Positions 9,402 through 18,001 of a DNA stretch of 64,000 nt are shown here, one piece after another (the first letter of the stretch is position 1; the number at the start of each line of letters is the position of its first letter). This stretch comes from Marinomonas gallaica (GTDB taxonomy: Bacteria > Pseudomonadota > Gammaproteobacteria > Pseudomonadales > Marinomonadaceae): assembly GCF_001639745.1 (NCBI RefSeq), contig NZ_LTAX01000004.1, positions 124,001-188,000 of the forward strand, in the 5' to 3' direction. The notes beneath the pieces were generated by a model. That model made no database searches. It was not told where the DNA came from and saw only the letters and a list, made by a program, of their open reading frames with translations. A program made the position numbers and the translations under genes.

Positions 9402-10462
9402 GTGATTGGAAATCCCTTGAGGTCTTTGGTCTTGCCAAAGCGGAAAAGCAGGCTTGGTTGCTGGATGAGCTGAATCGACTGACGCTGCATCATCAAGCCC
9501 ATTGTGCGCCGTACGCGAACTTACTTGCTGGCCAAGGTCAACAAGCTAGGGTTGCTGAGTCGTTAGATGCGGTGCCGTTTGTGGCCGCGCGCTTATTCAA
9601 AATGTTATGTCTGAGTAGTACTCAACCTGAAGATGTATTCAAAACACTCACTTCATCGGGCACCACCTCCCAAGTCAAATCGCAAATCGTACTCGACCGC
9701 GATACGGCGGCGTTGCAGTCCAAAGTGTTAGTCTCGTTATTGTCGTCTTTTACTGGTAAAGCGCGCCGCCCAATATTGATCATTGATCATGATGGCTTAA
9801 CCGGCGATAAAGCGGGTTTTTCTGCCCGTGGCGCGGGCGTACAAGGGCTTTCGTTTTTAGGGCGAGATCATACCTACGCACTGAATTCAGATATGACGCC
9901 TAACTGGCCAGTCATTGATGAATTTATTGCTAAATATGCCAATGCGCCAGTGCTGATTTTTGGTTTTACCTTTATGGTATGGCAGCACTTTATTGAGCCA
10001 TTGATTGCATCTGATCGATCAAATCTGTTGCCCCAAGCCTTGCTGTTTCACTCTGGTGGCTGGAAAAAGCTGCAAGATCAAGCGGTCTCCAATGACGCTT
10101 TTAAAACAACCGTGCGCCAAGCGCTGGGTGAAGGCGTAGCAGTCCATAATTTCTATGGTATGGTCGAGCAGATCGGCAGTGTGTTTGTCGAGTGCGAGCA
10201 AGGTCACCTACATGCGCCAAGTTATGCCGACGTGATTATTCGTGATCAAGAGACGTTGGAAGTAAAAAACATCGGCGAAAGCGGTTTAATACAAGTGCTG
10301 TCCTTTATCCCGAAAAGCTATCCAGGCCACTCTATCTTAACGGAAGACCTTGGGCGACTATTGGGAGAAGGCGATTGCCCATGCGGACGCAAAGGACGTT
10401 ACTTTGAAGTGCTAGGGCGTTTGCCAAAAACCGAAGTGCGAGGTTGTAGCGATGTCTTCTAA
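9398..10462 (+). CDS. LuxE-like acyl-protein synthetase
   Basis: This 354-residue protein resembles LuxE, which activates a fatty acid with ATP and passes the acyl group to the reductase LuxC. It shows the adenylation loop TLTSSGTTSQVKSQIV, HSGGWKK, the motif FYGMVEQIGSVF and a CPCGRKGRYFEVLGR segment as in PaaK/LuxE proteins. The C-terminus ends RGCSDVF; in LuxE a cysteine close to the C-terminus is the acyl-accepting residue, so this Cys is a good candidate. ATG 9398 is preferred to the in-frame GTG 9392 because GAGGTGG precedes it. It overlaps its luxC-like neighbour by 11 nt. No luxAB genes are present, so bioluminescence is not implied. Confidence 0.86.
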   Translation: MSDWKSLEVFGLAKAEKQAWLLDELNRLTLHHQAHCAPYANLLAGQGQQARVAESLDAVPFVAARLFKMLCLSSTQPEDVFKTLTSSGTTSQVKSQIVLDRDTAALQSKVLVSLLSSFTGKARRPILIIDHDGLTGDKAGFSARGAGVQGLSFLGRDHTYALNSDMTPNWPVIDEFIAKYANAPVLIFGFTFMVWQHFIEPLIASDRSNLLPQALLFHSGGWKKLQDQAVSNDAFKTTVRQALGEGVAVHNFYGMVEQIGSVFVECEQGHLHAPSYADVIIRDQETLEVKNIGESGLIQVLSFIPKSYPGHSILTEDLGRLLGEGDCPCGRKGRYFEVLGRLPKTEVRGCSDVF

Positions 10463-11573
10463 CATACAGCTTTGGGCGGGAAGTCCAGACTATTTGCAAT
10501 GGTCTCGTACCCAGATAATGCCCTTTAGTGAGAAACGCGTTCAGTTTTTAGTACGGCTTTCAGAAGTATTATTATCGGGGCATTACAGTGCTGCCTTAAC
10601 AGCGTTAGGCTTTTGGTTGCGCGAGTCGCAACTACGCCAATGGCAGCAAGAATACGCCAACGATGACAAAGTAATACTAGCACCGGTAGGACGCGTATTT
10701 ATTGTGTCGCCTTCCAATGTTGAAGGATTGTTTGCTTACAGTTGGGCATTGTCCTACTTAATGGGTAATCAAACAGTGGTACGTGTAAGCGAGCAACTGA
10801 CCGACGATCAGCGGGCTTTGTTTACCTTGTTGGAATCATTGGATGTCCAAACAGCTGGACTCTCTGAACAAGCCTTTATCAGCTATGATAAACGCTCTGA
10901 TATAACACAAAAACTCAGTCACTGGTGTCAACTACGTATGCTTTGGGGCAGTGATCAAAGTATTGAGTCTATTCGACAAATGCCACTGCCAGCCCAGGCG
11001 CAAGAGTGGGTGTTTCCAGATCGTTATTCGGTCAGTGTACTCCATCTTACAGAAGCCGATATTCCGAGAATCCCTAAGCTTGCCGAAGGGTTTGCACGTG
11101 ATGTGAGCACTTACCAACAACAGGCTTGTGCCTCGCCGAAATGGGTGCTTTGGTATCAAACTGATAAAACCTTACAACAACAGTTTTGGCAAGCAGTGGA
11201 TGCCTGTTTAGTGGGGGCTTTCCCTGCTAATGAGCGCTTAGTCGCTAGCCAATATCTGTGTGCACTAGGCGGCGTTAAAGTGTTTTATGGCAATATCAAG
11301 GTGATTGAGGCCTCAAGTATTTTAGGAGGTGATCAGCACCTAAAGGGCGTGGTTGGGCAAAGTCAATGTAGTGATCTGGCAACGATAACCGCACAACTGC
11401 CCAATCACATTCAATCTGTTACTGCCTTTGGGCTCGATCGAGCTGCCAAAGTCGCATTAATGACACGTTCAAATGTACGTCAATTCGCGCAAATGGGTCA
11501 CGCTCTAAACTTTGATAAAGTGTGGGATGGTATTGATTTGACAACTATTTTAAGTAAAAAAGTACGTCTTTAA
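10452..11573 (+). CDS. LuxC-like acyl-CoA/acyl-protein reductase
   Basis: LuxC-family enzymes are aldehyde-dehydrogenase-fold proteins that reduce an acyl thioester to an aldehyde with NADPH. The 373-residue product has the family's GRVFIVSPSNVEGLFAYSW segment, LRMLWGSDQSIESIRQMP for the cofactor side, and RDVSTYQQQACASP, where Cys226 is in the place of the catalytic acyl-accepting cysteine. It is shorter than bioluminescence LuxC (about 480 residues) but keeps these core motifs. It forms a pair with the overlapping luxE-like gene. A fatty or short-chain aldehyde is the expected product; what uses it is unknown. Confidence 0.86.
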   Translation: MSSNIQLWAGSPDYLQWSRTQIMPFSEKRVQFLVRLSEVLLSGHYSAALTALGFWLRESQLRQWQQEYANDDKVILAPVGRVFIVSPSNVEGLFAYSWALSYLMGNQTVVRVSEQLTDDQRALFTLLESLDVQTAGLSEQAFISYDKRSDITQKLSHWCQLRMLWGSDQSIESIRQMPLPAQAQEWVFPDRYSVSVLHLTEADIPRIPKLAEGFARDVSTYQQQACASPKWVLWYQTDKTLQQQFWQAVDACLVGAFPANERLVASQYLCALGGVKVFYGNIKVIEASSILGGDQHLKGVVGQSQCSDLATITAQLPNHIQSVTAFGLDRAAKVALMTRSNVRQFAQMGHALNFDKVWDGIDLTTILSKKVRL

Positions 11574-11630
11574 TTTAGAAACTTAAAGTCAGGCCGATAC
11601 GCTGGTTATGACACAATAAAGAGGTTCATT

Positions 11631-12581
11631 ATGACAGAGTATTCATCATTGGAAGCACGGCTTTATGCCTCCATTGCTCTGGTTCGTAGAGCGGAAGAAG
11701 TCATCTCTGAAATCTATCCCTCCGATAAAATTAAAAGCCCTGTGCATTTAGCGATAGGTCAAGAATACATTGCCGCAGCGGTCATTGATCACTTACGTGA
11801 GACGGATTACGCCGCTGGTACTTACCGCGGTCATGGGGTGTATCTCGCCAAAGGCGGAGATCTAAACAGCATGATGGCTGAGCTTTATGGTAAAAAGACC
11901 GGCTGTGCACAAGGCCGAGCTGGCTCTATGCACTTAGTCGAGGCCAGTAAAGGTGTTATCGGTATGTCTGCTGTAGTAGGTACCGGGATTCCTGTTGCAG
12001 TCGGTCACGCACTCGCGATCAAGCAGCAGCGCCGCAACGATGTAGTGGTGGCTTTTATGGGGGACGGTTCAACTGAAGAGGGTTGCTTTAGCGAAAGTAT
12101 AAACTTTGCCGCATTACACAAGTTGCCGATTTTATTTGTTGTGGAAAACAACCGTCTTGCTATTCACGAGCCGCTCCATAAACGTTGGGCCGCCGATACG
12201 TTAACGGAACGTATTGCCACCTATGGTATTCCGGCTAGACGCTTTTTAGAGCCCGATATTTTGGCTATTCACGAGCATGTAGGAAAGGTTATCGATGACA
12301 TGCGTACCGAAGCAGGTCCTGCCTTTATCGAGTGCCATACCCATCGTTGGTACGAACACGTAGGGCCTTGTGAAGATTACGATCAAGGTTATCGTAGTCT
12401 CGAAGAAGGTGAGCAGTGGCGCGCTAAGGATGTCTATGTGACCCTTGGTCAAAGTCTTGATGAGAAAGAAAAAGCTCAAATTGATCAAGATATTGAAGCC
12501 AGTATTCAGGCTGCTGTCGAGTTTGCCGAACAGAGTCCATTTCCTGCAGCTGAGGAACTATACAATTATGTCTACGCCTAA
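11631..12581 (+). CDS. Thiamine-diphosphate-dependent E1 dehydrogenase-like, alpha subunit
   Basis: The 316-residue protein is the alpha subunit of a 2-oxoacid dehydrogenase E1-type enzyme. The thiamine-diphosphate motif runs from GDG at 144-146 to NN at 173-174, and RGHG, GCAQGRAGSMHL and GTGIPVAVGHALA are conserved E1-alpha segments. AAGAGG precedes the ATG. The beta subunit overlaps it by 14 nt, but there is no E2 or E3 gene nearby, so oxidative acyl transfer to lipoamide is unlikely. In sugar clusters such orphan E1 pairs (for example AviB1/AviB2 in avilamycin, as I recall) attach a two-carbon unit from pyruvate to a ketosugar. Confidence 0.88.
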   Translation: MTEYSSLEARLYASIALVRRAEEVISEIYPSDKIKSPVHLAIGQEYIAAAVIDHLRETDYAAGTYRGHGVYLAKGGDLNSMMAELYGKKTGCAQGRAGSMHLVEASKGVIGMSAVVGTGIPVAVGHALAIKQQRRNDVVVAFMGDGSTEEGCFSESINFAALHKLPILFVVENNRLAIHEPLHKRWAADTLTERIATYGIPARRFLEPDILAIHEHVGKVIDDMRTEAGPAFIECHTHRWYEHVGPCEDYDQGYRSLEEGEQWRAKDVYVTLGQSLDEKEKAQIDQDIEASIQAAVEFAEQSPFPAAEELYNYVYA

Positions 12582-13632
12582 TACCTCGCGTTTACTCAAG
12601 TATTTTGATGCGCTTCGTGAAGGCGCAGAGCAAGCCATGGATGCTGATAGTAGCGTCTTTATGATGGGCTTGGATATTGATGACCATAAAGGGATACAAG
12701 GTTCGACGAAGGGGCTTGTTGAAAAGTTTGGCCCTGAGCGAGTATTCACCACACCATTGTCAGAAGATGCGATGACGGGGGTAGCCATTGGTGCCGCGAT
12801 GGCAGGTCAACGCCCAATACATGTACACATCCGCATGGATTTCTTAATGCTGTGTATGAATCAGCTAGTGAACATTGCTGCGAAAAGCCATTATATGTAT
12901 GGCGGTACGGTACAAGTGCCATTAGTGATCCGAACCATGATTGGTAAATCGTGGGGGCAGGGCGCGCAACATTCACAAGGTCTACACTCCATGTTTGCCC
13001 ATGTGCCCGGTATGAAAGTCGTGGCGCCTTCGAACGCGTATGATGCCAAAGGCTTAACGATGCAGGCTGTACGCGATAATAATCCAGTACTCATTATGGA
13101 GCATCGTCTACTTTACGCTACGGAAGCGTATGTGCCAGAAGAACCTTATACGGTGGAGTTTGGCAAAGCTCGCGTACTGCGTGAAGGTAATGACCTTACC
13201 ATCGTCGGCGTTTCAAATATGGTGATGGAAGCTATGCGTGCTGCTGAGTTGTTAGCAGAGCAAGGCATCGAGGCAGAAGTGATCGATCCGGTTACGATCT
13301 CACCGTTGGACTTTGATACCATTGAGGCGTCTGTGAATAAGACTGGCAAGTTACTCGTGGTTGATAATGCGTGGTTAAACTGCGGTTTTTCGGCGGAAAT
13401 CGTGGCGCGCGTGGCAGAAAGCGAAAACATCTCGTTAAAACCTGCCGTTAAGCGTATGGGCTTTGCTCCTACCACCTGCCCAACGACACCTTCGCTAGAA
13501 GATGCCTTCTACCCAAATCCAAAAACGATAGCGATCACGGCCTACCAGCTTGCATCAGGCAAACAAGACTGGGTGCCCGCTGATGATCAGTGCCAATTGG
13601 CTTATCAGACTCAATTTAAGGGACCTTTTTAA
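12568..13632 (+). CDS. Thiamine-diphosphate-dependent E1 dehydrogenase-like, beta subunit
   Basis: The 354-residue partner of the preceding alpha subunit has the transketolase pyrimidine-binding domain (FTTPLSEDAMTGVAIGAAMAG, about 60-80) and the C-terminal transketolase domain (LTIVGVSNMVMEAMRAAELL, then VDNAWLNCGFSAEIVA). ATG 12568, inside the alpha gene, is chosen because homologues begin near here (LLKYFDALREGAEQAM). The last base of its TAA is shared with the ATG of the next gene, so all three genes are likely co-translated. It would carboligate or decarboxylate a 2-oxoacid together with the alpha subunit. Confidence 0.88.
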   Translation: MSTPNTSRLLKYFDALREGAEQAMDADSSVFMMGLDIDDHKGIQGSTKGLVEKFGPERVFTTPLSEDAMTGVAIGAAMAGQRPIHVHIRMDFLMLCMNQLVNIAAKSHYMYGGTVQVPLVIRTMIGKSWGQGAQHSQGLHSMFAHVPGMKVVAPSNAYDAKGLTMQAVRDNNPVLIMEHRLLYATEAYVPEEPYTVEFGKARVLREGNDLTIVGVSNMVMEAMRAAELLAEQGIEAEVIDPVTISPLDFDTIEASVNKTGKLLVVDNAWLNCGFSAEIVARVAESENISLKPAVKRMGFAPTTCPTTPSLEDAFYPNPKTIAITAYQLASGKQDWVPADDQCQLAYQTQFKGPF

Positions 13633-14807
13633 TGTCATACGATTTAGCGGCTCCTACATGGGGGCAAGAAGAGCTAGATGCCCTGCAAACCGTTATGGAT
13701 TCGGGCTTTTTTACGATGGGGCCTCGCGTTGCCGAGTTTGAACAAAAATTTGCTGCGTATCACAATAAGCAATACGGCATTATGGTGAACTCAGGTTCGT
13801 CCGCTAATTTAATTGCCATCGCAGCATTATTTTTTAAAAAAGACAATCCGCTACAGCGTGGTGACGAAGTACTTGTTCCGGCGCTAAGTTGGGCAACCAC
13901 TTATCACCCACTGCAGCAATATGGGCTGAAAGTACGTTTTGTTGATATTGCTTTAGAAAGCTTAAATATGGATCCTGCTTTGATTGAAGCAGCGATTACA
14001 CCAGCGACAAAAATGATTTTAGGCGTCAGTATTTTAGGTAACCCAGCGGCACTGGATGTGATGCGTGATGTAGCAGACCGTCATGATCTGTACTTTATGG
14101 AAGACAACTGTGAATCCATGGATGCGGAGCTAAACGGCCAAAAGGCTGGTACTTACGGTGACCTTAATACCTTTAGTTTCTTTTTCTCTCATCATATCTC
14201 TACCATGGAAGGCGGCATGATTCTAACTGACGACGAGGAGCTGTATCAGCTTTGTCGTTGCCTACGTGCCCATGGCTGGACTCGCGATCTGCCGGAAGAC
14301 TCTTTGTTGTATGAGCGCAAAGGAGAAGATTTATTCGAAGCCTACCGATTTATTCTGCCAGGTTACAATGTTCGGCCAACTGAGCTAAATGCAGCGGCTG
14401 GACTAGAGCAGCTCAAAAAACTCTCAGCATTTACTGAAGAGCGTCGTAAGAACTGGGCGCTATTTCAAGACTTATTTGGTCATGATGGACGTTTCATTAT
14501 CCAAAAAGAGAATGGCAAGTCATCGTGTTTTTGCTTCACCATTGTTTTGAACCCAGAAATGAATTTAGACCGTAAAGCGATTTTTGCGGCGTTAACAGAA
14601 GCGAAAATTGGCTTCCGTATCATTACGGGTGGTAGCTTCCTTAAACACGATGTCATCAAGTACTACGATTACTCGGAAGCGACTCCGATTGTAAATGCCC
14701 ATATCGCCCACGACTACGGCTTCTTTGTCGGTAATCACGCATTTGATCTGAGTAAAGAATTACATTTATTAAAAGACGTTCTCGACAACGCTGCGAAGGA
14801 GTTATAA
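13632..14807 (+). CDS. ColD-like PLP-dependent nucleotide-sugar 3-dehydratase (DegT/DnrJ family)
   Basis: The 391-residue DegT/DnrJ/EryC1-fold protein lacks the PLP-binding lysine of aminotransferases: the loop reads FSFFFSHHISTMEGGM with His187-His188. A histidine at this place is the hallmark of the 3-dehydratase ColD (His188, by recall) that removes the C3 hydroxyl of GDP-4-keto-6-deoxymannose in colitose synthesis. Length, the RAHGWTRDLP segment and FILPGYNVRPTELNAA also match that group. It should therefore make a 4-keto-3,6-dideoxy sugar rather than an amino sugar. The nucleotide carrier is inferred. It lies in a block with the E1 pair and two sugar SDRs. Confidence 0.85.
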   Translation: MSYDLAAPTWGQEELDALQTVMDSGFFTMGPRVAEFEQKFAAYHNKQYGIMVNSGSSANLIAIAALFFKKDNPLQRGDEVLVPALSWATTYHPLQQYGLKVRFVDIALESLNMDPALIEAAITPATKMILGVSILGNPAALDVMRDVADRHDLYFMEDNCESMDAELNGQKAGTYGDLNTFSFFFSHHISTMEGGMILTDDEELYQLCRCLRAHGWTRDLPEDSLLYERKGEDLFEAYRFILPGYNVRPTELNAAAGLEQLKKLSAFTEERRKNWALFQDLFGHDGRFIIQKENGKSSCFCFTIVLNPEMNLDRKAIFAALTEAKIGFRIITGGSFLKHDVIKYYDYSEATPIVNAHIAHDYGFFVGNHAFDLSKELHLLKDVLDNAAKEL

Positions 14808-14809
14808 GC

Positions 14810-15748
14810 ATGTCACAACATATTTTAGTCACGGGTGGCGCGGGTTACCTAGGTACCACAATGGTGCCTAAGTTTCTGGACTTGGGTCATAAAGTGACCG
14901 TGTTAGATAACTTTATGTTTGGTCAAGACTCTTTAAACGCAGTGGTTGCCCATCCGAATTTTAATGTCGAGCGCGGTGACGCGCGAGACGAAGCCACTAT
15001 GAAGCGTTTGGTGAAAGATGCTGATGTGGTCGTGCCATTAGCTGCGCTTGTCGGTGCACCGTTATGTGACCGTGATCAAATCGGTACTGTGACTACAAAC
15101 CGTGATGCGGTGGTGATGCTGACTAAGCTACTTAGCAAAGATCAGCGCATCCTAATGCCGATTACCAATAGCGGCTACGGCATTGGTGAATCAGGTAAAT
15201 TTTGTACTGAAGAATCACCATTGCGCCCCATTAGCCTATATGGAAAATCCAAGGTAGAAGCGGAACAAGCAGTATTAGAGCACGGCTCCGCGATTAGCTT
15301 CCGCCTCGCAACCGTATTTGGGTTTTCACCACGTATGCGCTTGGATTTATTGGTCAACGATTTTGTCTACCGCGCTGTGAAAGACCGTGCATTGGTATTG
15401 TTCGAGTCGCACTTTAAGCGTAACTACATTCATATCCGCGATGTCGCCAAAGCCTTTGTTCATGGCCTTGAGAATTTTGACACTATGCAAGGCGAGGCCT
15501 ACAACGTCGGTCTATCGGATGCCAACTTGTCGAAAATGGAATTGTGCCAACGCATTCAGCAGCAAGTGTCTGGCTTTACATTCTTAGAAGCGCCGATTGG
15601 TGAAGACCCTGATAAGCGTGATTACATTGTTTCAAATGACAAGATTGAAGCAACGGGATACATGCCAGATCACTCATTGGATCAGGGTATTGCGGAGCTG
15701 ATCAAAGGTTACCGTATGATTTCTAACTCAAAATTCTCGAACGTCTAA
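14810..15748 (+). CDS. NAD-dependent epimerase/dehydratase (extended SDR, nucleotide sugar)
   Basis: The 312-residue extended SDR carries the Rossmann motif TGGAGYLG near residue 8, an active-site LYGKSK (YxxxK) near 144, and HFKRNYIHIRDVAKAF, a usual sugar-nucleotide epimerase segment. It would reduce, epimerise or dehydrate the sugar nucleotide made by the neighbouring 3-dehydratase and E1 pair, for instance the ketone of a branched sugar. It starts 2 nt after that gene and ends 2 nt before the next. The exact reaction cannot be told from sequence. Confidence 0.87.
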   Translation: MSQHILVTGGAGYLGTTMVPKFLDLGHKVTVLDNFMFGQDSLNAVVAHPNFNVERGDARDEATMKRLVKDADVVVPLAALVGAPLCDRDQIGTVTTNRDAVVMLTKLLSKDQRILMPITNSGYGIGESGKFCTEESPLRPISLYGKSKVEAEQAVLEHGSAISFRLATVFGFSPRMRLDLLVNDFVYRAVKDRALVLFESHFKRNYIHIRDVAKAFVHGLENFDTMQGEAYNVGLSDANLSKMELCQRIQQQVSGFTFLEAPIGEDPDKRDYIVSNDKIEATGYMPDHSLDQGIAELIKGYRMISNSKFSNV

Positions 15749-15750
15749 TC

Positions 15751-16704
15751 ATGGCCAAAGAGAAGTATTTTGACCTCACCGGCAAACGTGTTTACGTTGC
15801 CGGTCATACTGGTTTGGTGGGAAAAGCGTTGGTTCGGGCTTTAGAACAACGTAATATCACCCTGATCACGGCTACCAAAGCTGAATTAGACTTGCGTGAT
15901 CAGGCTCGCACACATGACTTTATCGCTACGCAAAAGCCTGATGTTGTACTGTTAGCAGCGGCCAAAGTAGGGGGCATTGAAGCTAATCGAACCCTGCCTG
16001 TCGATTTTCTCTACGATAATCTTATGATTGCCAGTAATGTGATTCGTGCTTCTGCAGAGTACGGCGTTGCCCGTCTAATGAACTTAGCCTCAAATTGCTA
16101 TTATCCTCGTGAAGCTGCTCAACCTCTGCGAGAAGACAGTCTTTTGACCGGACCATTTGAGCCAACGAACGAAGCGTACGCGACGGCGAAATTAGCCGCA
16201 ATGCGCCTTACTCAATATTATGCGACTCAATATGGAAAAGGATTTTTCACGCTGGTTCCGACCAGTCTTTATGGCCCTGGTGATCACTTTGATGATAAAC
16301 GCGGTCATGTGATTCCTGCTCTGATTAACCGCTTTCATCAAGCCAAGCAACAAGGATTATCTGAAGTCACGCTTTGGGGGACAGGGTCACCTACACGCGA
16401 GTTTTTGTATATCGATGATGCGGTACAAGGCATGCTGCATTTCGTAGAGCAATACCAAGGTGTTGAAGCGATTAACTTAGCAGGTGGACAATCTATCTCC
16501 ATACGCGAATTAGGGGAAACCATTGCCAACATAGTGGGCTACCAGGGTGCACTCAATTGGGATACGAATAAGCCAGATGGAATGCCTCATAAAGCGCTAG
16601 ATAGCGAGCGTTGCTTTTCCCATGACTGGCGTCCAGAAACTTCTTTCAACGAAGGTCTAGAGCAGACTTATCGATATTATCTTGATTATGCAGCAGCAAC
16701 CTAA
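15751..16704 (+). CDS. GDP-L-fucose synthase-like epimerase/reductase
   Basis: This 317-residue SDR resembles GDP-fucose/colitose synthase (Fcl/ColC), bifunctional 3,5-epimerase/4-reductases. It has VAGHTGLVGKAL at the cofactor site, Ser114 and Cys116 in LASNCYYP, and the catalytic pair Tyr143/Lys147 in EAYATAKLA. The similarity to ColC, next to a ColD-like gene, supports a GDP-linked 3,6-dideoxy sugar. No gmd (GDP-mannose 4,6-dehydratase) is visible, so the precursor must come from elsewhere in the genome. The true substrate may be a C-branched analogue. Confidence 0.85.
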   Translation: MAKEKYFDLTGKRVYVAGHTGLVGKALVRALEQRNITLITATKAELDLRDQARTHDFIATQKPDVVLLAAAKVGGIEANRTLPVDFLYDNLMIASNVIRASAEYGVARLMNLASNCYYPREAAQPLREDSLLTGPFEPTNEAYATAKLAAMRLTQYYATQYGKGFFTLVPTSLYGPGDHFDDKRGHVIPALINRFHQAKQQGLSEVTLWGTGSPTREFLYIDDAVQGMLHFVEQYQGVEAINLAGGQSISIRELGETIANIVGYQGALNWDTNKPDGMPHKALDSERCFSHDWRPETSFNEGLEQTYRYYLDYAAAT

Positions 16705-18001
16705 AACGTTTTTTGCGATCCATCGCTTTGAATCAAAGTGCTATGATGACTCCGCTGGCAAGCTTGAAGTGCGTGAGCCTATGGTTCAGTCTGGCTTGCT
16801 AGGAGAGACGCAAACCTATGATTTTGGATGGGATGAAGCGGATAGCATCTCACTAATCGAAGCATCAATTAAACGAGCTAAGGAGCATATTGGGAGTGAT
16901 CCGGTTGTGGTTTATGGCGGTGGTGCTCACACTACCCAATATTGGGGGCAATTATCTCGACTCAATATTGTAGCCATTGCTGATAAAAACTCAGATTTAT
17001 GGGGCAGTAAATTGAAGGGGCTGCCTGTTATTGCACCCCAGAATATTTTTAAATACGCTGCACATGTGGTGGTATCAAGCCGTGCTTATGAAGCGAATAT
17101 TATCTCAGAGCTTAATGGTGCTTATCCAAGTTTACAATGTCATCGCCTTTACGGTGATTGTTTTATGTCTCTGCGTCTACAAGACTGGGCGTTGGAACTT
17201 CGACAACAAGTATTGGCATTTCAGCCTGATTTATTAGTTCATACACCTACACATGTTAAAGAGAACCTCTCTGCTGAGTTTTTCTTGTCTTTAAAACAGC
17301 AACTACCAAAACTCAAAATACTCACAGTTTGGTGGGATTACGACGAAGAAAATGCTGATTCTGGGTATCTGGAGTATGAGCGCCAAGTACTTCGCTATGC
17401 AGACTTAGTCATTGAGAACTCAAATGCGACACGTCTAGAGCGTATGCATAAGCAAATGCCCCCTTATGATCAACATATTCAACCAGAGCGTGTTATTTTT
17501 CACCCAACTTGGTTTGACCCAAGCCTCTTCTACTTTGACCCTACAATTGAGAAAGATATTGAAATTGCCGTATTTGGCAGTCGTGTTGGTGAGCGCGGAA
17601 AGTGGATCGATCTGCTGCAACAACACTATGGACATCGATTCCATCATATTGGGGGAGTCTCCGGGGAAAGCCGCAAGCCAGTGCCAACCGAGGAATACGC
17701 AGCTTTATTGCGTCGTACAAAAATTGTGGTGAATACTCAAACCTATTCATTCAGAGAGCAGTGTAAGGGAAAGGTGAGAGAAGCATTACAATGTGGGTGT
17801 CAATTAGTGGAGCAGGATAACCGAGAGACTCGGATATTTGAAAAGTGCGGCCACTACAATGGTATTCACTACTTCAAAACAGAACTCGATTTGATCAAAT
17901 TGATTGATAATATCTCTAGCCGAAATGGCTCTGACAATAGGCAAAATGTCTCTCCATGCTATGTAGACTGGTGTGCAGAACTACTTGAAAGGATTAACTA
18001 A
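16688..18001 (+). CDS. Glycosyltransferase (CgeB-like) with N-terminal Rossmann-like domain
   Basis: The protein (about 437 residues) has two parts. Residues about 75-150 form a small nucleotide-binding-like domain (VVVYGGGAHTTQYWG, then IVAIADKNSDLWGSKLKG), like the Rossmann modules often attached to methyltransferases and sugar enzymes. The C-terminal half looks like a CgeB-type GT-B glycosyltransferase (LKILTVWWDYDEENADSGYL, IAVFGSRVGERGKW, KVREALQCGCQLVEQD). ATG 16688 overlaps the previous gene; a TTG at 16682 is in frame. Its TAA overlaps the start of a decayed methyltransferase gene. It likely transfers the unusual sugar made upstream, an inference from position. Confidence 0.75.
   Translation: MQQQPKTFFAIHRFESKCYDDSAGKLEVREPMVQSGLLGETQTYDFGWDEADSISLIEASIKRAKEHIGSDPVVVYGGGAHTTQYWGQLSRLNIVAIADKNSDLWGSKLKGLPVIAPQNIFKYAAHVVVSSRAYEANIISELNGAYPSLQCHRLYGDCFMSLRLQDWALELRQQVLAFQPDLLVHTPTHVKENLSAEFFLSLKQQLPKLKILTVWWDYDEENADSGYLEYERQVLRYADLVIENSNATRLERMHKQMPPYDQHIQPERVIFHPTWFDPSLFYFDPTIEKDIEIAVFGSRVGERGKWIDLLQQHYGHRFHHIGGVSGESRKPVPTEEYAALLRRTKIVVNTQTYSFREQCKGKVREALQCGCQLVEQDNRETRIFEKCGHYNGIHYFKTELDLIKLIDNISSRNGSDNRQNVSPCYVDWCAELLERIN

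Noticed and set aside
9398..11573. Bioluminescence (lux) operon
   Set aside because: Only luxE- and luxC-like genes are present; luxA, luxB and luxD are missing and the context is sugar biosynthesis.
11631..13632. Pyruvate or acetoin dehydrogenase complex
   Set aside because: No E2 or E3 gene is near, and the pair is embedded in a sugar-nucleotide operon with coupled start/stop codons.
13632..14807. Sugar aminotransferase annotation for the DegT-fold gene
   Set aside because: The PLP-binding lysine is replaced by His188 in SHHIS, matching the 3-dehydratase group instead.
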